A stretch of 37,204 nt of DNA, taken from an uncultured Clostridia bacterium (GTDB lineage Bacteria > Bacillota > Clostridia > Oscillospirales > Ruminococcaceae). The notes beneath the pieces were generated by a model that was not told the DNA's origin, made no database searches, and saw only the letters and a program-made list of their open reading frames with translations. Location: assembly GCA_947629275.1 (NCBI GenBank), contig CANRDG010000002.1, positions 1 to 37,204 on the forward strand, read 5' to 3'. Positions 1-12,867 of the stretch are shown here, in pieces (position 1 is the first letter of the stretch; each line of letters starts with the position of its first letter). The position numbers and the translations under genes were made by a program.

Positions 1-1169
1 ACGGTTCTGCCGCCCTCACGGATAGCGAAACGAAGACCCTCTTCGATAGCTATCGGCTGGATAAGCTCAACGTCCATTTCAACGTTGTCGCCGGGCATGC
101 ACATTTCCTTGTCAGCAGGAAGGGTGATAACGCCGGTAACATCGGTAGTTCTGAAATAGAACTGCGGTCTGTAGTTGTTGAAGAAAGGAGTATGACGTCC
201 GCCCTCTTCCTTCTTCAGAACGTAAACCTGACCTCTGAACTTGGTGTGGGGGTGAATAGAACCCGGCTTGCAGAGTACCTGTCCTCTTTCGATCTCGGTT
301 CTCTGGATACCACGGAGAAGTGCGCCTATGTTGTCGCCTGCTTCAGCGTAGTCGAGTATCTTTCTGAACATTTCGATACCTGTAACAACGGTTTTCTTTC
401 TCTCGTCGGTAAGACCGATTATCTCAACTTCGTCGCCGTTGTTGAGCTGACCTCTCTCAACTCTGCCGGTAGCAACAGTACCACGACCTGTGATGGTGAA
501 TACTTCCTCAACAGGCATAAGGAACGGAAGATCGGACTTACGGTCGGGAGTAGGAATGAAGCTGTCAACAGCGTCCATAAGCTCAACGATAGGAGCATAT
601 ACGGGATCGGTAGGATCGTTTGAATCGGATTCGAGAGCCTGGAGAGCAGAGCCCTTGATGATAGGAGTATCATCGCCAGGGAATTCATACTTGTCGAGCA
701 GTTCTCTGATATCCATTTCAACGAGTTCGAGAAGTTCGTCGTCGTCAACCTGGTCAGCCTTGTTCATGAATACAACGATTGCAGGAACGCCAACCTGACG
801 AGCGAGCAGTATGTGCTCTCTTGTCTGAGCCATAGGTCCGTCAGAAGCAGCAACAACGAGTATTGCGCCGTCCATCTGAGCAGCGCCGGTGATCATGTTC
901 TTTACATAGTCGGCGTGACCCGGGCAGTCAACGTGAGCATAGTGACGATTCTTGGTCTCATACTCAACGTGAGCGGTGTTAATCGTTATACCTCTTTCTC
1001 TCTCCTCAGGAGCAGAGTCGATGTTGGCATAGTCTTTCTTCTCTGCAAGGCCCTGCATAGCGAGAACCTTTGTGATAGCTGCGGTAAGAGTAGTCTTGCC
1101 GTGGTCAACGTGACCGATAGTACCAATATTAACGTGCGGCTTGGTACGTTCAAATTTTGCCTTTGCCAT
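1..1169 (-). CDS. tuf: Elongation factor Tu, C-terminus cut off by window start
   Basis: EF-Tu is the cytoplasmic GTPase that brings aminoacyl-tRNA to the ribosomal A site. The translated N-terminus reads MAKAKFERTKPHVNIGTIGH and continues into the P-loop GHVDHGKT. The DCPGHADY switch II motif and an NKAD guanine-specificity motif follow. About 390 codons are present and the frame runs off the window edge in the conserved RFAIREGGRTV block, so only some ten residues are missing. The ATG at 1169 is preceded by AAGGAGGAAAATCC, an ideal ribosome site. It is the last gene of the rpsL-rpsG-fusA-tuf order and lies about 100 bp after fusA, with its own promoter in that gap. Identification is certain from sequence. 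Confidence 0.98.
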   Translation of the reverse strand, partial: MAKAKFERTKPHVNIGTIGHVDHGKTTLTAAITKVLAMQGLAEKKDYANIDSAPEERERGITINTAHVEYETKNRHYAHVDCPGHADYVKNMITGAAQMDGAILVVAASDGPMAQTREHILLARQVGVPAIVVFMNKADQVDDDELLELVEMDIRELLDKYEFPGDDTPIIKGSALQALESDSNDPTDPVYAPIVELMDAVDSFIPTPDRKSDLPFLMPVEEVFTITGRGTVATGRVERGQLNNGDEVEIIGLTDERKKTVVTGIEMFRKILDYAEAGDNIGALLRGIQRTEIERGQVLCKPGSIHPHTKFRGQVYVLKKEEGGRHTPFFNNYRPQFYFRTTDVTGVITLPADKEMCMPGDNVEMDVELIQPIAIEEGLRFAIREGGRT

Positions 1170-1228
1170 TGGATTTTCCTCCTTAAATTTCAAGTTTATG
1201 ATCTCTGTCGATAAAATACATTATCTAC

Positions 1229-1257
1229 ATTATAACAGATTGATTTACAAAATGCAA
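1229..1257 (-). promoter_or_regulatory. Sigma-A type promoter of tuf
   Basis: Read on the minus strand, TTGCAT (1257-1252) and TATAAT (1234-1229) are separated by exactly 17 bases. The predicted start lies about 55 nt before the tuf ATG. It would let EF-Tu be made in excess over the rest of the str operon. Confidence 0.75.
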
Positions 1258-1271
1258 GTCCGAATTGAAAA

Positions 1272-3359
1272 TTATTCTTCGTCGCCCTTATTTCTCGTAG
1301 AGATTATCTTCTCTGCGATGTTCTTAGGAACCTGCGTATAGCTGTGCGGCTCCATAGTATAGTTGCCTCTGCCCTGCGTTTTGGATCTGAGGTCGTTGGA
1401 GTAACCGAACATTTCGGAAAGCGGAACGAGCGAGTCTACCTGCGCCGTGCCGTTGTTTACTTCCTGCCCGAGGATCTGACCACGCCTTGAGTTAAGGTCG
1501 CCTATTACCGTACCCATAAAGTCTTCGGGAACGAATACCGAAACTTTCATTATAGGCTCGAGTATAACGGCTCCGCCCTTTCTCATGGCCTCTTTGAACG
1601 CCATAGAACCTGCGATAGAGAACGCCATTTCGGACGAGTCAACTTCGTGGTAAGAGCCGTCGTAAAGAGTTACCTTTACGTCAACTACCTGATAGCCTGC
1701 CAGAACGCCTGCTTTCATAGCTCCCTGAATACCCTTGTCAACGGCAGGGATATATTCCTTGGGGATAGCGCCGCCGACAACCGAGTTGATGAACTCATAG
1801 CCCTTGCCGGATTCGTTAGGCTCTACCTTGATCTTAACATGACCGTACTGACCTTTACCGCCCGACTGTCTGGCGTACTTGTGGTCAACGTCAGCTAGCT
1901 TGGTTATTGTTTCCTTATAAGCAACCTGAGGCGCGCCTACGTTTGCTTCTACCTTAAATTCACGCAGCATTCTGTCAACGATTATTTCAAGGTGAAGTTC
2001 GCCCATACCTGCAATAATGGTCTGACCTGTTTCTTCGTCTGTCCATGTTCTGAAAGTCGGGTCTTCTTCTGCAAGCTTTGAAAGCGCGATGCCCATTTTC
2101 TCCTGACCTGCTTTTGTCTTAGGCTCTATAGCCAGCTGTATAACAGGCTCAGGGAATTCCATAGATTCAAGGATAACTGGATTTTTCTCGTCACACAGCG
2201 TATCGCCGGTGGTGGTATTTTTCAGACCTACCGCAGCAGCTATATCTCCCGAATAAACTCTTTCGATATCCTTTCTGTGGTTTGAGTGCATCTGAACTAT
2301 ACGTCCTATTCTTTCCTCTTTATCCTTGGTAGCGTTATAAACGCCGCTGCCTGCATCGAGCACGCCCGAATAAACTCTGAAGAAGCACAGTTTACCAACA
2401 AACGGGTCTGTAGCTATCTTGAATGCCAAAGCTGCAAACGGCGCTTCGTCGGAAGACGGTCTTGTGCATTCCTCGCCTGTTTCGGGGTCAACGCCCTTTA
2501 TATCGGGTACATCGGTAGGAGCGGGCATATAGTCGATTATAGCGTCGAGCAGTTTCTGCACGCCCTTGTTTCTGTACGAAGTACCGCAGGTAACGGGTAC
2601 CATTGTATTAGCAATAGTAGATTTTCTTATACAGGTCTTTATCTCATCTATGGAAAGCGTACCCTCTTCAAAGTACTTTTCCATAAGAGCTTCGTCCTGC
2701 TCTGCAACGTGCTCTACCATTTCGTCGTGATACTTCTGAGCGAGTTCTTTCATATCCTCGGGTATCTCTTCAACTCTTATATCCTTGCCGAGGTCATCGT
2801 AATAAACATACGCTTTCATCTCAACGAGGTCTATGATACCTTTGAAAGTATCTTCCGAACCGATAGGGAGCTGTATGGGAACAGCGTTGCATTTCAGTCT
2901 GGTGTGAAGCATTTCAAGAACTCTGTAAAAGTCAGCGCCCATAATGTCCATTTTGTTTACATAGACAAGTCTGGGGACTTTATAGTTATCAGCCTGACGC
3001 CAAACCGTTTCTGTCTGCGGTTCAACACCGCCCTTAGCGCAAAGCACCGTTACCGAACCGTCCAGGACTCTGAGTGAACGTTCAACTTCAACCGTAAAGT
3101 CAACGTGACCCGGGGTATCTATTATGTTCAGTCTGTGACCTTTCCAGTAGCAGGTAGTAGCAGCCGAAGTAATGGTTATACCTCTTTCCTGCTCCTGCTC
3201 CATCCAGTCCATGGTGGCTGCGCCGTCGTGTGTTTCACCTATTTTATGATTGATACCGGTATAAAACAGGATACGTTCGGTAGTAGTAGTCTTACCGGCA
3301 TCGATGTGCGCCATAATACCGATATTTCTGGTATTCTGCAATGAACACTCTCTTGCCAT
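1272..3359 (-). CDS. fusA: Elongation factor G
   Basis: EF-G is the ribosomal translocase, a cytoplasmic GTPase of 695 residues here, the normal family length. The protein opens with the G1 motif AHIDAGKTT (about residues 17-25), followed by switch II DTPGHVDF near residue 80 and NKMD at about 135. The long domain II to V region follows, with the typical GMGELHLEI segment and a C-terminal domain ending in KGDEE. The ATG at 3359 has CAGGAGGAAACT directly upstream. It lies 18 bp after rpsG on the same strand, so it is cotranscribed with it. Nothing is unusual in length or motifs. Confidence 0.98.
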   Translation of the reverse strand: MARECSLQNTRNIGIMAHIDAGKTTTTERILFYTGINHKIGETHDGAATMDWMEQEQERGITITSAATTCYWKGHRLNIIDTPGHVDFTVEVERSLRVLDGSVTVLCAKGGVEPQTETVWRQADNYKVPRLVYVNKMDIMGADFYRVLEMLHTRLKCNAVPIQLPIGSEDTFKGIIDLVEMKAYVYYDDLGKDIRVEEIPEDMKELAQKYHDEMVEHVAEQDEALMEKYFEEGTLSIDEIKTCIRKSTIANTMVPVTCGTSYRNKGVQKLLDAIIDYMPAPTDVPDIKGVDPETGEECTRPSSDEAPFAALAFKIATDPFVGKLCFFRVYSGVLDAGSGVYNATKDKEERIGRIVQMHSNHRKDIERVYSGDIAAAVGLKNTTTGDTLCDEKNPVILESMEFPEPVIQLAIEPKTKAGQEKMGIALSKLAEEDPTFRTWTDEETGQTIIAGMGELHLEIIVDRMLREFKVEANVGAPQVAYKETITKLADVDHKYARQSGGKGQYGHVKIKVEPNESGKGYEFINSVVGGAIPKEYIPAVDKGIQGAMKAGVLAGYQVVDVKVTLYDGSYHEVDSSEMAFSIAGSMAFKEAMRKGGAVILEPIMKVSVFVPEDFMGTVIGDLNSRRGQILGQEVNNGTAQVDSLVPLSEMFGYSNDLRSKTQGRGNYTMEPHSYTQVPKNIAEKIISTRNKGDEE

Positions 3360-3377
3360 AGTTTCCTCCTGTTTAAA

Positions 3378-3848
3378 TTACCATCTGTAGTGTGCGAAAG
3401 CCTTGTTGGCTTCTGCCATTTTGTGAGTATCCTCACGTTTCTTGACTGAGCCGCCGACGCCGTTAACGGCATCGAGTATCTCGTTGGCCAGTCTTTCTTT
3501 CATTGTCTGCTCGTTTCTCAGACGCGCATACTTGGTTATCCATCTCAGTCCGAGAGTCTGACGTCTTTCGGGACGCACCTCCATAGGTACCTGATATGTT
3601 GCACCGCCTACACGGCGTGCCTTTACCTCAAGGCTGGGCATGATGTTTTCCATTGCTGCCTCAAACATTTCAAGAGCGGGCTTGCCCGACTTTTCCTCAA
3701 CTATCTCGAAAGCACCGTAAACTATCTTCTGTGCAACGCCCTTCTTGCCGTCGAGCATTATGTTGTTTACAAGTCTTGTAACGAGCTTTGAGTTGTATAC
3801 AGGATCGAGCAAAACGTCTCTCTTTGCAACCTTACCTCTTCTAGGCAC
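3378..3848 (-). CDS. rpsG: 30S ribosomal protein S7
   Basis: S7 nucleates assembly of the 30S head on 16S rRNA. The protein reads MPRRGKVAKRDVLLDPVYNS onward and ends AHYRW, 156 residues, exactly the family length. I chose the GTG at 3848 rather than the in-frame ATG 18 bases earlier: S7 normally begins with PRRG, and AAGGAGGG sits at the right distance before the GTG while the upstream ATG lies on top of that ribosome site. It is separated from rpsL by about 185 bp that contain a row of hairpins, and is followed after 18 bp by fusA. Confidence 0.97.
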   Translation of the reverse strand: MPRRGKVAKRDVLLDPVYNSKLVTRLVNNIMLDGKKGVAQKIVYGAFEIVEEKSGKPALEMFEAAMENIMPSLEVKARRVGGATYQVPMEVRPERRQTLGLRWITKYARLRNEQTMKERLANEILDAVNGVGGSVKKREDTHKMAEANKAFAHYRW

Positions 3849-3966
3849 TATAATTCCCTCCTTCATTAAATGATGAATTCATAGGTACTCGCTCGGCTCC
3901 TCACAGCCTTACGCTGCTTATAGCCGCCCCGTCAGTGCTTGCAGAAGGTCAATATATATCAACATT

Positions 3967-4015
3967 CCACATTCACTGTGGTCTCCGCGCTTTCACGCGG
4001 CAATGAGTTTCTCAT
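3967..4015 (-). promoter_or_regulatory. Three tandem hairpins in the rpsL-rpsG intercistronic region
   Basis: Three perfect 5-bp hairpins follow each other within 49 bases: ATGAG/CTCAT (4003-4007 and 4011-4015), CCGCG/CGCGG (3985-3989 and 3996-4000) and CCACA/TGTGG (3967-3971 and 3977-3981). None has a T-tract, so they are not a terminator. In E. coli the rpsL-rpsG spacer is the site where S7 represses its own operon. A similar translational or processing role is an inference here. Confidence 0.5.
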
Positions 4016-4033
4016 GATATTTCTTTGAGCTTT

Positions 4034-4459
4034 TTACTTGGCTGCTCCTGCCTTGGGTCTCTTTGCGCCGTACTTGGAACGAGCCTGCATTCTCTTGGCA
4101 ACGCCCTGAGCGTCAAGCGTTCCTCTTATGATGTGATAACGCACACCGGGGAGATCCTTTACACGTCCGCCTCTGATAAGAACAACAGAGTGTTCCTGAA
4201 GGTTGTGACCTATACCCGGGATATACGCCGTCACCTCGTTGCCGTTGGTAAGTCTTACTCTGGCAATTTTACGCATAGCAGAGTTAGGCTTTTTCGGCGT
4301 AGCAGTTCTTACCGCTGTGCAAACGCCTCTCTTCTGGGGGCAGCTCTGGTCGATAGCTATCTTCTTCTTTGAGTTGTAGCCCTTCTGGAGTGCGGGGGCG
4401 GTAGACTTTACTGCGAGTACGTCTCTTCCCTTGCGAACCAACTGATTAAAGGTCGGCAT
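4034..4459 (-). CDS. rpsL: 30S ribosomal protein S12
   Basis: S12 sits at the decoding centre of the 30S subunit. The protein begins MPTFNQLVRKGRDVL and contains TPKKPNSAMRKIARVRLT and the RVKDLPGVRYH block. Lysines are present at the two positions where streptomycin resistance mutations arise, so the sequence looks wild type there. The start is the ATG at 4459 with GGAAAGGAGAG upstream. The open frame extends far upstream, but that extension is not S12-like and crosses the promoter. Length is 141 residues. It is first in the str operon and lies just downstream of the rpoC terminator. Confidence 0.97.
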   Translation of the reverse strand: MPTFNQLVRKGRDVLAVKSTAPALQKGYNSKKKIAIDQSCPQKRGVCTAVRTATPKKPNSAMRKIARVRLTNGNEVTAYIPGIGHNLQEHSVVLIRGGRVKDLPGVRYHIIRGTLDAQGVAKRMQARSKYGAKRPKAGAAK

Positions 4460-4532
4460 AATTTCTCTCCTTTCCTCAAAATTTATGCACACATTACCTA
4501 CAAAAGCAGACAATACGTCAGCATACCCTATT

Positions 4533-4561
4533 ATTATATAATAGTTTTTGGCTTTTGTCAA
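4533..4561 (-). promoter_or_regulatory. Promoter of the str operon (rpsL)
   Basis: On the minus strand a perfect TTGACA (4561-4556) and a perfect TATAAT (4538-4533) stand 17 bases apart. This is a consensus housekeeping promoter about 70 nt before the rpsL ATG. It makes rpsL-rpsG-fusA-tuf independent of rpoBC. Confidence 0.85.
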
Positions 4562-4627
4562 TACATTTATTCCCGAAATCCTGCATAAAAATGTAAGTTT
4601 TATTGCCCTTGCCTTGCACAAATACGT

Positions 4628-4662
4628 AAAAAACGGGGCGCTCACCGCACGATGAACGCCCC
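4628..4662 (-). terminator. Rho-independent terminator of rpoBC
   Basis: On the minus strand GGGGCGTTCA (4662-4653) pairs with TGAGCGCCCC (4644-4635) around an 8-base loop, followed by GTTTTTTAC. It lies just after the rpoC stop codon and separates rpoBC from rpsL. Confidence 0.85.
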
Positions 4663-4675
4663 AAAGCATTGTTTA

Positions 4676-8749
<4,074 letters not shown>

Positions 8750-8802
8750 ATTGCGAACCCTCTTTCTGATCTGATCATCGACATCACGTCGTGCTTATGA
8801 TA

Positions 8803-11800
8803 TTATTCTTCGTCAATATCTCCGTCCTGACCGTCGTCTTCGTCTGAAAGGAAATCGTCTTCGTCGTCGTCAACATAATCGTCATCGCCCTCGGCATCGT
8901 CGTATTCTTCAAGTCCGTCGTCGAAATCTTCAAGATCGTCGGCGTCAACGTACTGATCGCCCGTGCCGTCGTCTACAAACGATACTTCATCGCTTATTAC
9001 AGACTCACGCGGAGGAATATCATCGTCGTCAAAGCTCTGCTTTATGTCGATCTCCTCGTTGTTCTCGTCAAGTACCTTCATGTTAAGGCAAAGCGACTGC
9101 ATTTCCTTTATCAGTACCTTGAACGATTCGGGTATGCCGGCCTTAGGCACGTTCTGACCCTTGACTATAGCTTCGTAGGTCTTTACTCTGCCCACGGTAT
9201 CGTCTGATTTTACCGTCAGTATCTCCTGAAGCGTATAAGCCGCGCCGTATGCTTCCAGAGCCCATACTTCCATTTCACCGAATCTTTGTCCGCCGAACTG
9301 AGCTTTACCGCCGAGCGGCTGCTGAGTTACCAGCGAATAAGGTCCTACAGAACGCGCGTGTATCTTATCGTCAACAAGGTGATGGAGTTTAAGATAGTAC
9401 ATATAACCTACAGTTATGCGGTTATCGAACTTTTCGCCCGTTCTTCCGTCGTAAAGCACCGTCTTGCCGTTTTCGGGCAGACCTGCTTCGCGGAAACATT
9501 CTCTTATATCAGCCTCATGCGCGCCGTCAAATACAGGCGTCATGATGTTCCAGCCAAGTTTCTTTGCAGCCATGCCGAGATGTACTTCAAGCACCTGACC
9601 GATATTCATACGCGAAGGAACGCCGAGGGGGTTGAGGCATATATCAAGCGGTGTGCCGTCCTCCAGGAAAGGCATATCCTCCTGCGGCAGTATGCGCGAA
9701 ACAACGCCCTTGTTGCCGTGACGACCCGCCATTTTGTCGCCGACCGATATTTTACGCTTCTGCGCGATATAGCACCTTACCAACTTGTTTACGCCGGGAG
9801 CAAGCTCGTCGCAGTTATCTCTTGTAAATATCTTGACGTCTATAATAACGCCTGCCTCGCCGTGCGGAACTTTAAGAGAGCTGTCTCTTACTTCTCTTGC
9901 TTTCTCGCCGAATACCGCCCTGAGCAGTCTTTCCTCGGCGGTAAGCTCTGTTTCGCCCTTAGGCGTTACCTTACCTACAAGAATATCGCCCGCTCTTACC
10001 TCAGCGCCTATTCTGATTATACCGTTCTCGTCAAGGTCTTTCAGCGCATCGTCGCCGACGTTCGGTATATCTCTTGTTATCTCTTCCGCACCGAGCTTTG
10101 TATCGCGGCATTCTATCTCATATTCTTCGATATGGATAGAAGTATACTTGTCCTGCTTTACAAGGTTCTCGTTCAGCAGAACTGCGTCCTCATAGTTGTA
10201 GCCCTCCCAGGTCATAAAGCCTATAAGGGCATTCTTTCCGAGAGATATCTCACCGTTGCAGGTAGCAGGGCCGTCGGCTATTACCTGATGATCCTCTATC
10301 CTTTCACCCTTGTCAACTATAGGTCTCTGGTTGGTGCAGGTGCCTGCGTTAGATCTCTTGAACTTTATAAGGTCGTATGTGTGCTGTTCGCCGCTGTCCT
10401 CACGAACTACTATCTTGTCCGCGCTTACGCTCTCAACAACGCCTGCCGCGGTAGATACCACCGCAACACCCGAATCAAGGCAAGCTTTATACTCCATGCC
10501 CGTACCGACTATAGGAGCTTCCGTTTTCAGCAGAGGCACTGCCTGCCTTTGCATATTAGAACCCATAAGCGCACGGTTCGCGTCATCGTTTTCCAAAAAC
10601 GGTATCATAGCAGTTGCAACTGATACGACCATCTTCGGCGATACGTCCATGAAGTCTATCTTGTTTTTGTCTATTTCAAGTATCTGGTCGCGGAAACGTC
10701 CCTTTACCTTGTCGTTTGCAAATTTGCCGTCCTCTGTAAGCGGTTCGTTAGCCTGCGCTATCATGTAGTTATCTTCGGTATCGGCTGTCATATAAACAAC
10801 TTCGTCGGTAACTACGCCCGTTTCCTTGTCAACACGGCGGTAAGGCGCTTCGATAAATCCATACTTGTTTATCCTTGCAAACGAAGCAAGATAGGATATA
10901 AGTCCTATGTTAGGGCCTTCGGGAGTCTCTATCGGGCACATTCTTCCGTAGTGGGAATAGTGTACGTCACGAACTTCAAATCCTGCTCTGTCACGAGAAA
11001 GACCGCCGGGACCTAATGCCGAAAGTCTTCTCTTATGCGTAAGCTCCGCAAGAGGGTTTGTCTGATCCATGAACTGCGAAAGCGGCGAAGATCCGAAAAA
11101 TTCCTTTATCGCTGCGGTTATCGGCTTGATGTTTATCAGCGATGCAGGTGTCAGCGAAACGGCGTCCTGCGTCTGAATGTTCATTCTTTCGCGTACTACC
11201 TTTTCCATTCTGGTAAAGCCTATTCTGAACTGATTCTGCAAAAGCTCGCCCACGCATCTTATACGTCTGTTGCCCAGATGGTCTATGTCGTCAACATCGC
11301 CCACGCCGTCTATAAGATTGAGATAATAAGAGATTGAAGCAATAATATCATCTACCGTTATGTGCTTGGGAACAAGATCGTCCGCACGTCTCTTTATCTC
11401 GTCAATAAGCTCGTCCGCTTCAGTGTTTTCAAGTATCTCTTTCAGCACCGGGAACGATACCTTTTCATTTATTCCGTAAGGTTCAAGATCGCCCTCAACA
11501 TAGCCGTTTATATCGACCATGCCGTTGCCTATTATCTTTACTTCCTTGGTCTCGGTCTTCAGTACCAATTCACCTGCGGCGTTGGGGTAGTATTCTTTTA
11601 CTTCAACGTTTACGAACGCCTCCATAACACCTGCCTGCTCTATCTCCTGAGCAAGATTTTTGTCAACGGTGTCGCCTGCATCAGCCATAAGTTCGCCCGT
11701 CATGCTGTTTACAACAGGTCTTGAAAGCGTTTTGCCTGCAAGCCTCTGCGCTATGCCGAGCTTTTTGTTGTACTTGTATCTTCCGAACCTGCAAAGATCG

Positions 11801-12618
11801 TATCTCTTAGCGTCAAAGAACAGATTGTTAAGGTGTGTCTGAGCGCTTTCGACCGTAGGCGGCTCACCCGGGCGAAGCTTTCTGTATATCTCAAGCAAAG
11901 CCTCGTTGCGGAATGTCTCCGAATCTGGATATATCTCGGCATCGCGCTGTAAAATGGTCTGCTCCAGCCTTTCGTCGTTGCCGAAAAGCTCTGCTATCTC
12001 TTCATTCGAGCCATAACCCAGCGCCCTTATAAATACGGTAAGGGGTATCTTTCTGTTTTTGTCTATACGCACCCAAGTGCAGCGGTTGGCGTCCATTTCA
12101 TATTCAAGCCACGCGCCTCTGTTAGGTATTATCTGCGACTTGAACAGATCCGTACCCGACTTATCCTTGTCGCATGAAAAATACACGCCCGGCGAACGCA
12201 CCAGCTGCGATACCACAACACGTTCCGCACCGTTTATAACGAACGTGCCGCTGTCGGTCATCAGAGGGAAATCGCCCATGAAGACTTCCGACTTGATAAG
12301 GCTGCCCGTTTCGGTGTTTCTCAGCTGCGTTTCCACCATAAGCTTTGCGGCATAGGTAACGTCTCTTTCCTTGCACTCTGCTATGGTATACTTCAGCTTG
12401 TCGTCAAAACGGAAGTTTGTAAAGGTAAGCTCAAAAGTGCCGTTATAGTCCGTTATAACAGGCATATCGCGGAATACCTCCCTCAGACCTTCCGTAATAA
12501 ACCAATTGTACGAATTTTTCTGCACTTCGATAAGGTTGGGCATTTCAAGTACCTCGTTGATCTTAGCGAAGCTTTTTCGCACATTCTTGCCAAGTGTTAC
12601 GTCCTTGACATTCACCAT
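8803..12618 (-). CDS. rpoB: RNA polymerase beta subunit
   Basis: RpoB is the beta subunit of RNA polymerase. The rifampicin-binding region SPLSQFMDQTNPLAELTHKR is wild type at the usual resistance positions, and GDKMAGRHGNKGV lies further on. I start it at the ATG at 12618 (MVNVKDVTLG), which has AAGGAG upstream; the frame extends 20 codons further, but that part lies in the hairpin leader. This gives 1271 residues. The last 62 residues are extremely acidic (35 Asp or Glu) and go beyond the usual C-terminus. A consensus promoter lies about 90 bp upstream. The usual partners rplJ and rplL are not upstream; a YifB-type gene is. Confidence 0.98.
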   Translation of the reverse strand: MVNVKDVTLGKNVRKSFAKINEVLEMPNLIEVQKNSYNWFITEGLREVFRDMPVITDYNGTFELTFTNFRFDDKLKYTIAECKERDVTYAAKLMVETQLRNTETGSLIKSEVFMGDFPLMTDSGTFVINGAERVVVSQLVRSPGVYFSCDKDKSGTDLFKSQIIPNRGAWLEYEMDANRCTWVRIDKNRKIPLTVFIRALGYGSNEEIAELFGNDERLEQTILQRDAEIYPDSETFRNEALLEIYRKLRPGEPPTVESAQTHLNNLFFDAKRYDLCRFGRYKYNKKLGIAQRLAGKTLSRPVVNSMTGELMADAGDTVDKNLAQEIEQAGVMEAFVNVEVKEYYPNAAGELVLKTETKEVKIIGNGMVDINGYVEGDLEPYGINEKVSFPVLKEILENTEADELIDEIKRRADDLVPKHITVDDIIASISYYLNLIDGVGDVDDIDHLGNRRIRCVGELLQNQFRIGFTRMEKVVRERMNIQTQDAVSLTPASLINIKPITAAIKEFFGSSPLSQFMDQTNPLAELTHKRRLSALGPGGLSRDRAGFEVRDVHYSHYGRMCPIETPEGPNIGLISYLASFARINKYGFIEAPYRRVDKETGVVTDEVVYMTADTEDNYMIAQANEPLTEDGKFANDKVKGRFRDQILEIDKNKIDFMDVSPKMVVSVATAMIPFLENDDANRALMGSNMQRQAVPLLKTEAPIVGTGMEYKACLDSGVAVVSTAAGVVESVSADKIVVREDSGEQHTYDLIKFKRSNAGTCTNQRPIVDKGERIEDHQVIADGPATCNGEISLGKNALIGFMTWEGYNYEDAVLLNENLVKQDKYTSIHIEEYEIECRDTKLGAEEITRDIPNVGDDALKDLDENGIIRIGAEVRAGDILVGKVTPKGETELTAEERLLRAVFGEKAREVRDSSLKVPHGEAGVIIDVKIFTRDNCDELAPGVNKLVRCYIAQKRKISVGDKMAGRHGNKGVVSRILPQEDMPFLEDGTPLDICLNPLGVPSRMNIGQVLEVHLGMAAKKLGWNIMTPVFDGAHEADIRECFREAGLPENGKTVLYDGRTGEKFDNRITVGYMYYLKLHHLVDDKIHARSVGPYSLVTQQPLGGKAQFGGQRFGEMEVWALEAYGAAYTLQEILTVKSDDTVGRVKTYEAIVKGQNVPKAGIPESFKVLIKEMQSLCLNMKVLDENNEEIDIKQSFDDDDIPPRESVISDEVSFVDDGTGDQYVDADDLEDFDDGLEEYDDAEGDDDYVDDDEDDFLSDEDDGQDGDIDEE

Positions 12619-12656
12619 AGGCTGATCACTCCTTACATTAGATTTATGGTTTAGAC

Positions 12657-12677
12657 CGCGGCATATTTTCCGCCGCA
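12657..12677 (-). promoter_or_regulatory. Hairpin in the rpoB leader
   Basis: In the roughly 85-nt leader of rpoB, GCGGC and GCCGC form a GC-rich stem around an A-rich loop. There is no T-tract, so it is not an obvious terminator. It may stabilise the mRNA or bind a regulator; its function is unknown. Confidence 0.4.
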
Positions 12678-12710
12678 TGGTGCTAATTTTCCATTATGAT
12701 ACATTGTACA

Positions 12711-12739
12711 ATTATATAATAATACACATTTCAAGTCAA
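12711..12739 (-). promoter_or_regulatory. Promoter of rpoBC
   Basis: On the minus strand TTGACT (12739-12734) and TATAAT (12716-12711) are 17 bases apart. The start site would lie about 85 nt upstream of the rpoB ATG. Confidence 0.85.
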
Positions 12740-12770
12740 GCAAAAAGGCGGGCATTTTCGCCAAAACGGC

Positions 12771-12806
12771 AAAACGACCATATTTCCCCCTCGGAAAGTA
12801 TGGTCG
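12771..12806 (-). terminator. Terminator after the YifB/ComM-type gene
   Basis: On the minus strand CGACCATA (12806-12799) pairs with TATGGTCG (12782-12775). An inner TTTCC/GGAAA stem extends it, and TTTTG follows. It separates the upstream hydrolase-yifB transcript from the rpoB promoter. Confidence 0.75.
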
Positions 12807-12867
12807 CATAGAAATTTTGCACAATCAAGATTTTGTAAAATTTTCGTAAATTGATTATATGATTTTC

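Noticed and set aside
4460..4669. Upstream extension of the rpsL frame to 4669
   Set aside because: S12 starts at MPTFNQL with a good ribosome site at 4459; the extension crosses the promoter and the rpoC terminator.
9286..10623. Long open frame (445 codons) on the plus strand opposite rpoB
   Set aside because: It is a codon-pattern shadow of rpoB, rich in Tyr, Arg and Cys, without a ribosome site or family resemblance. The same holds for long frames opposite rpoC, potA and the first dynamin gene.
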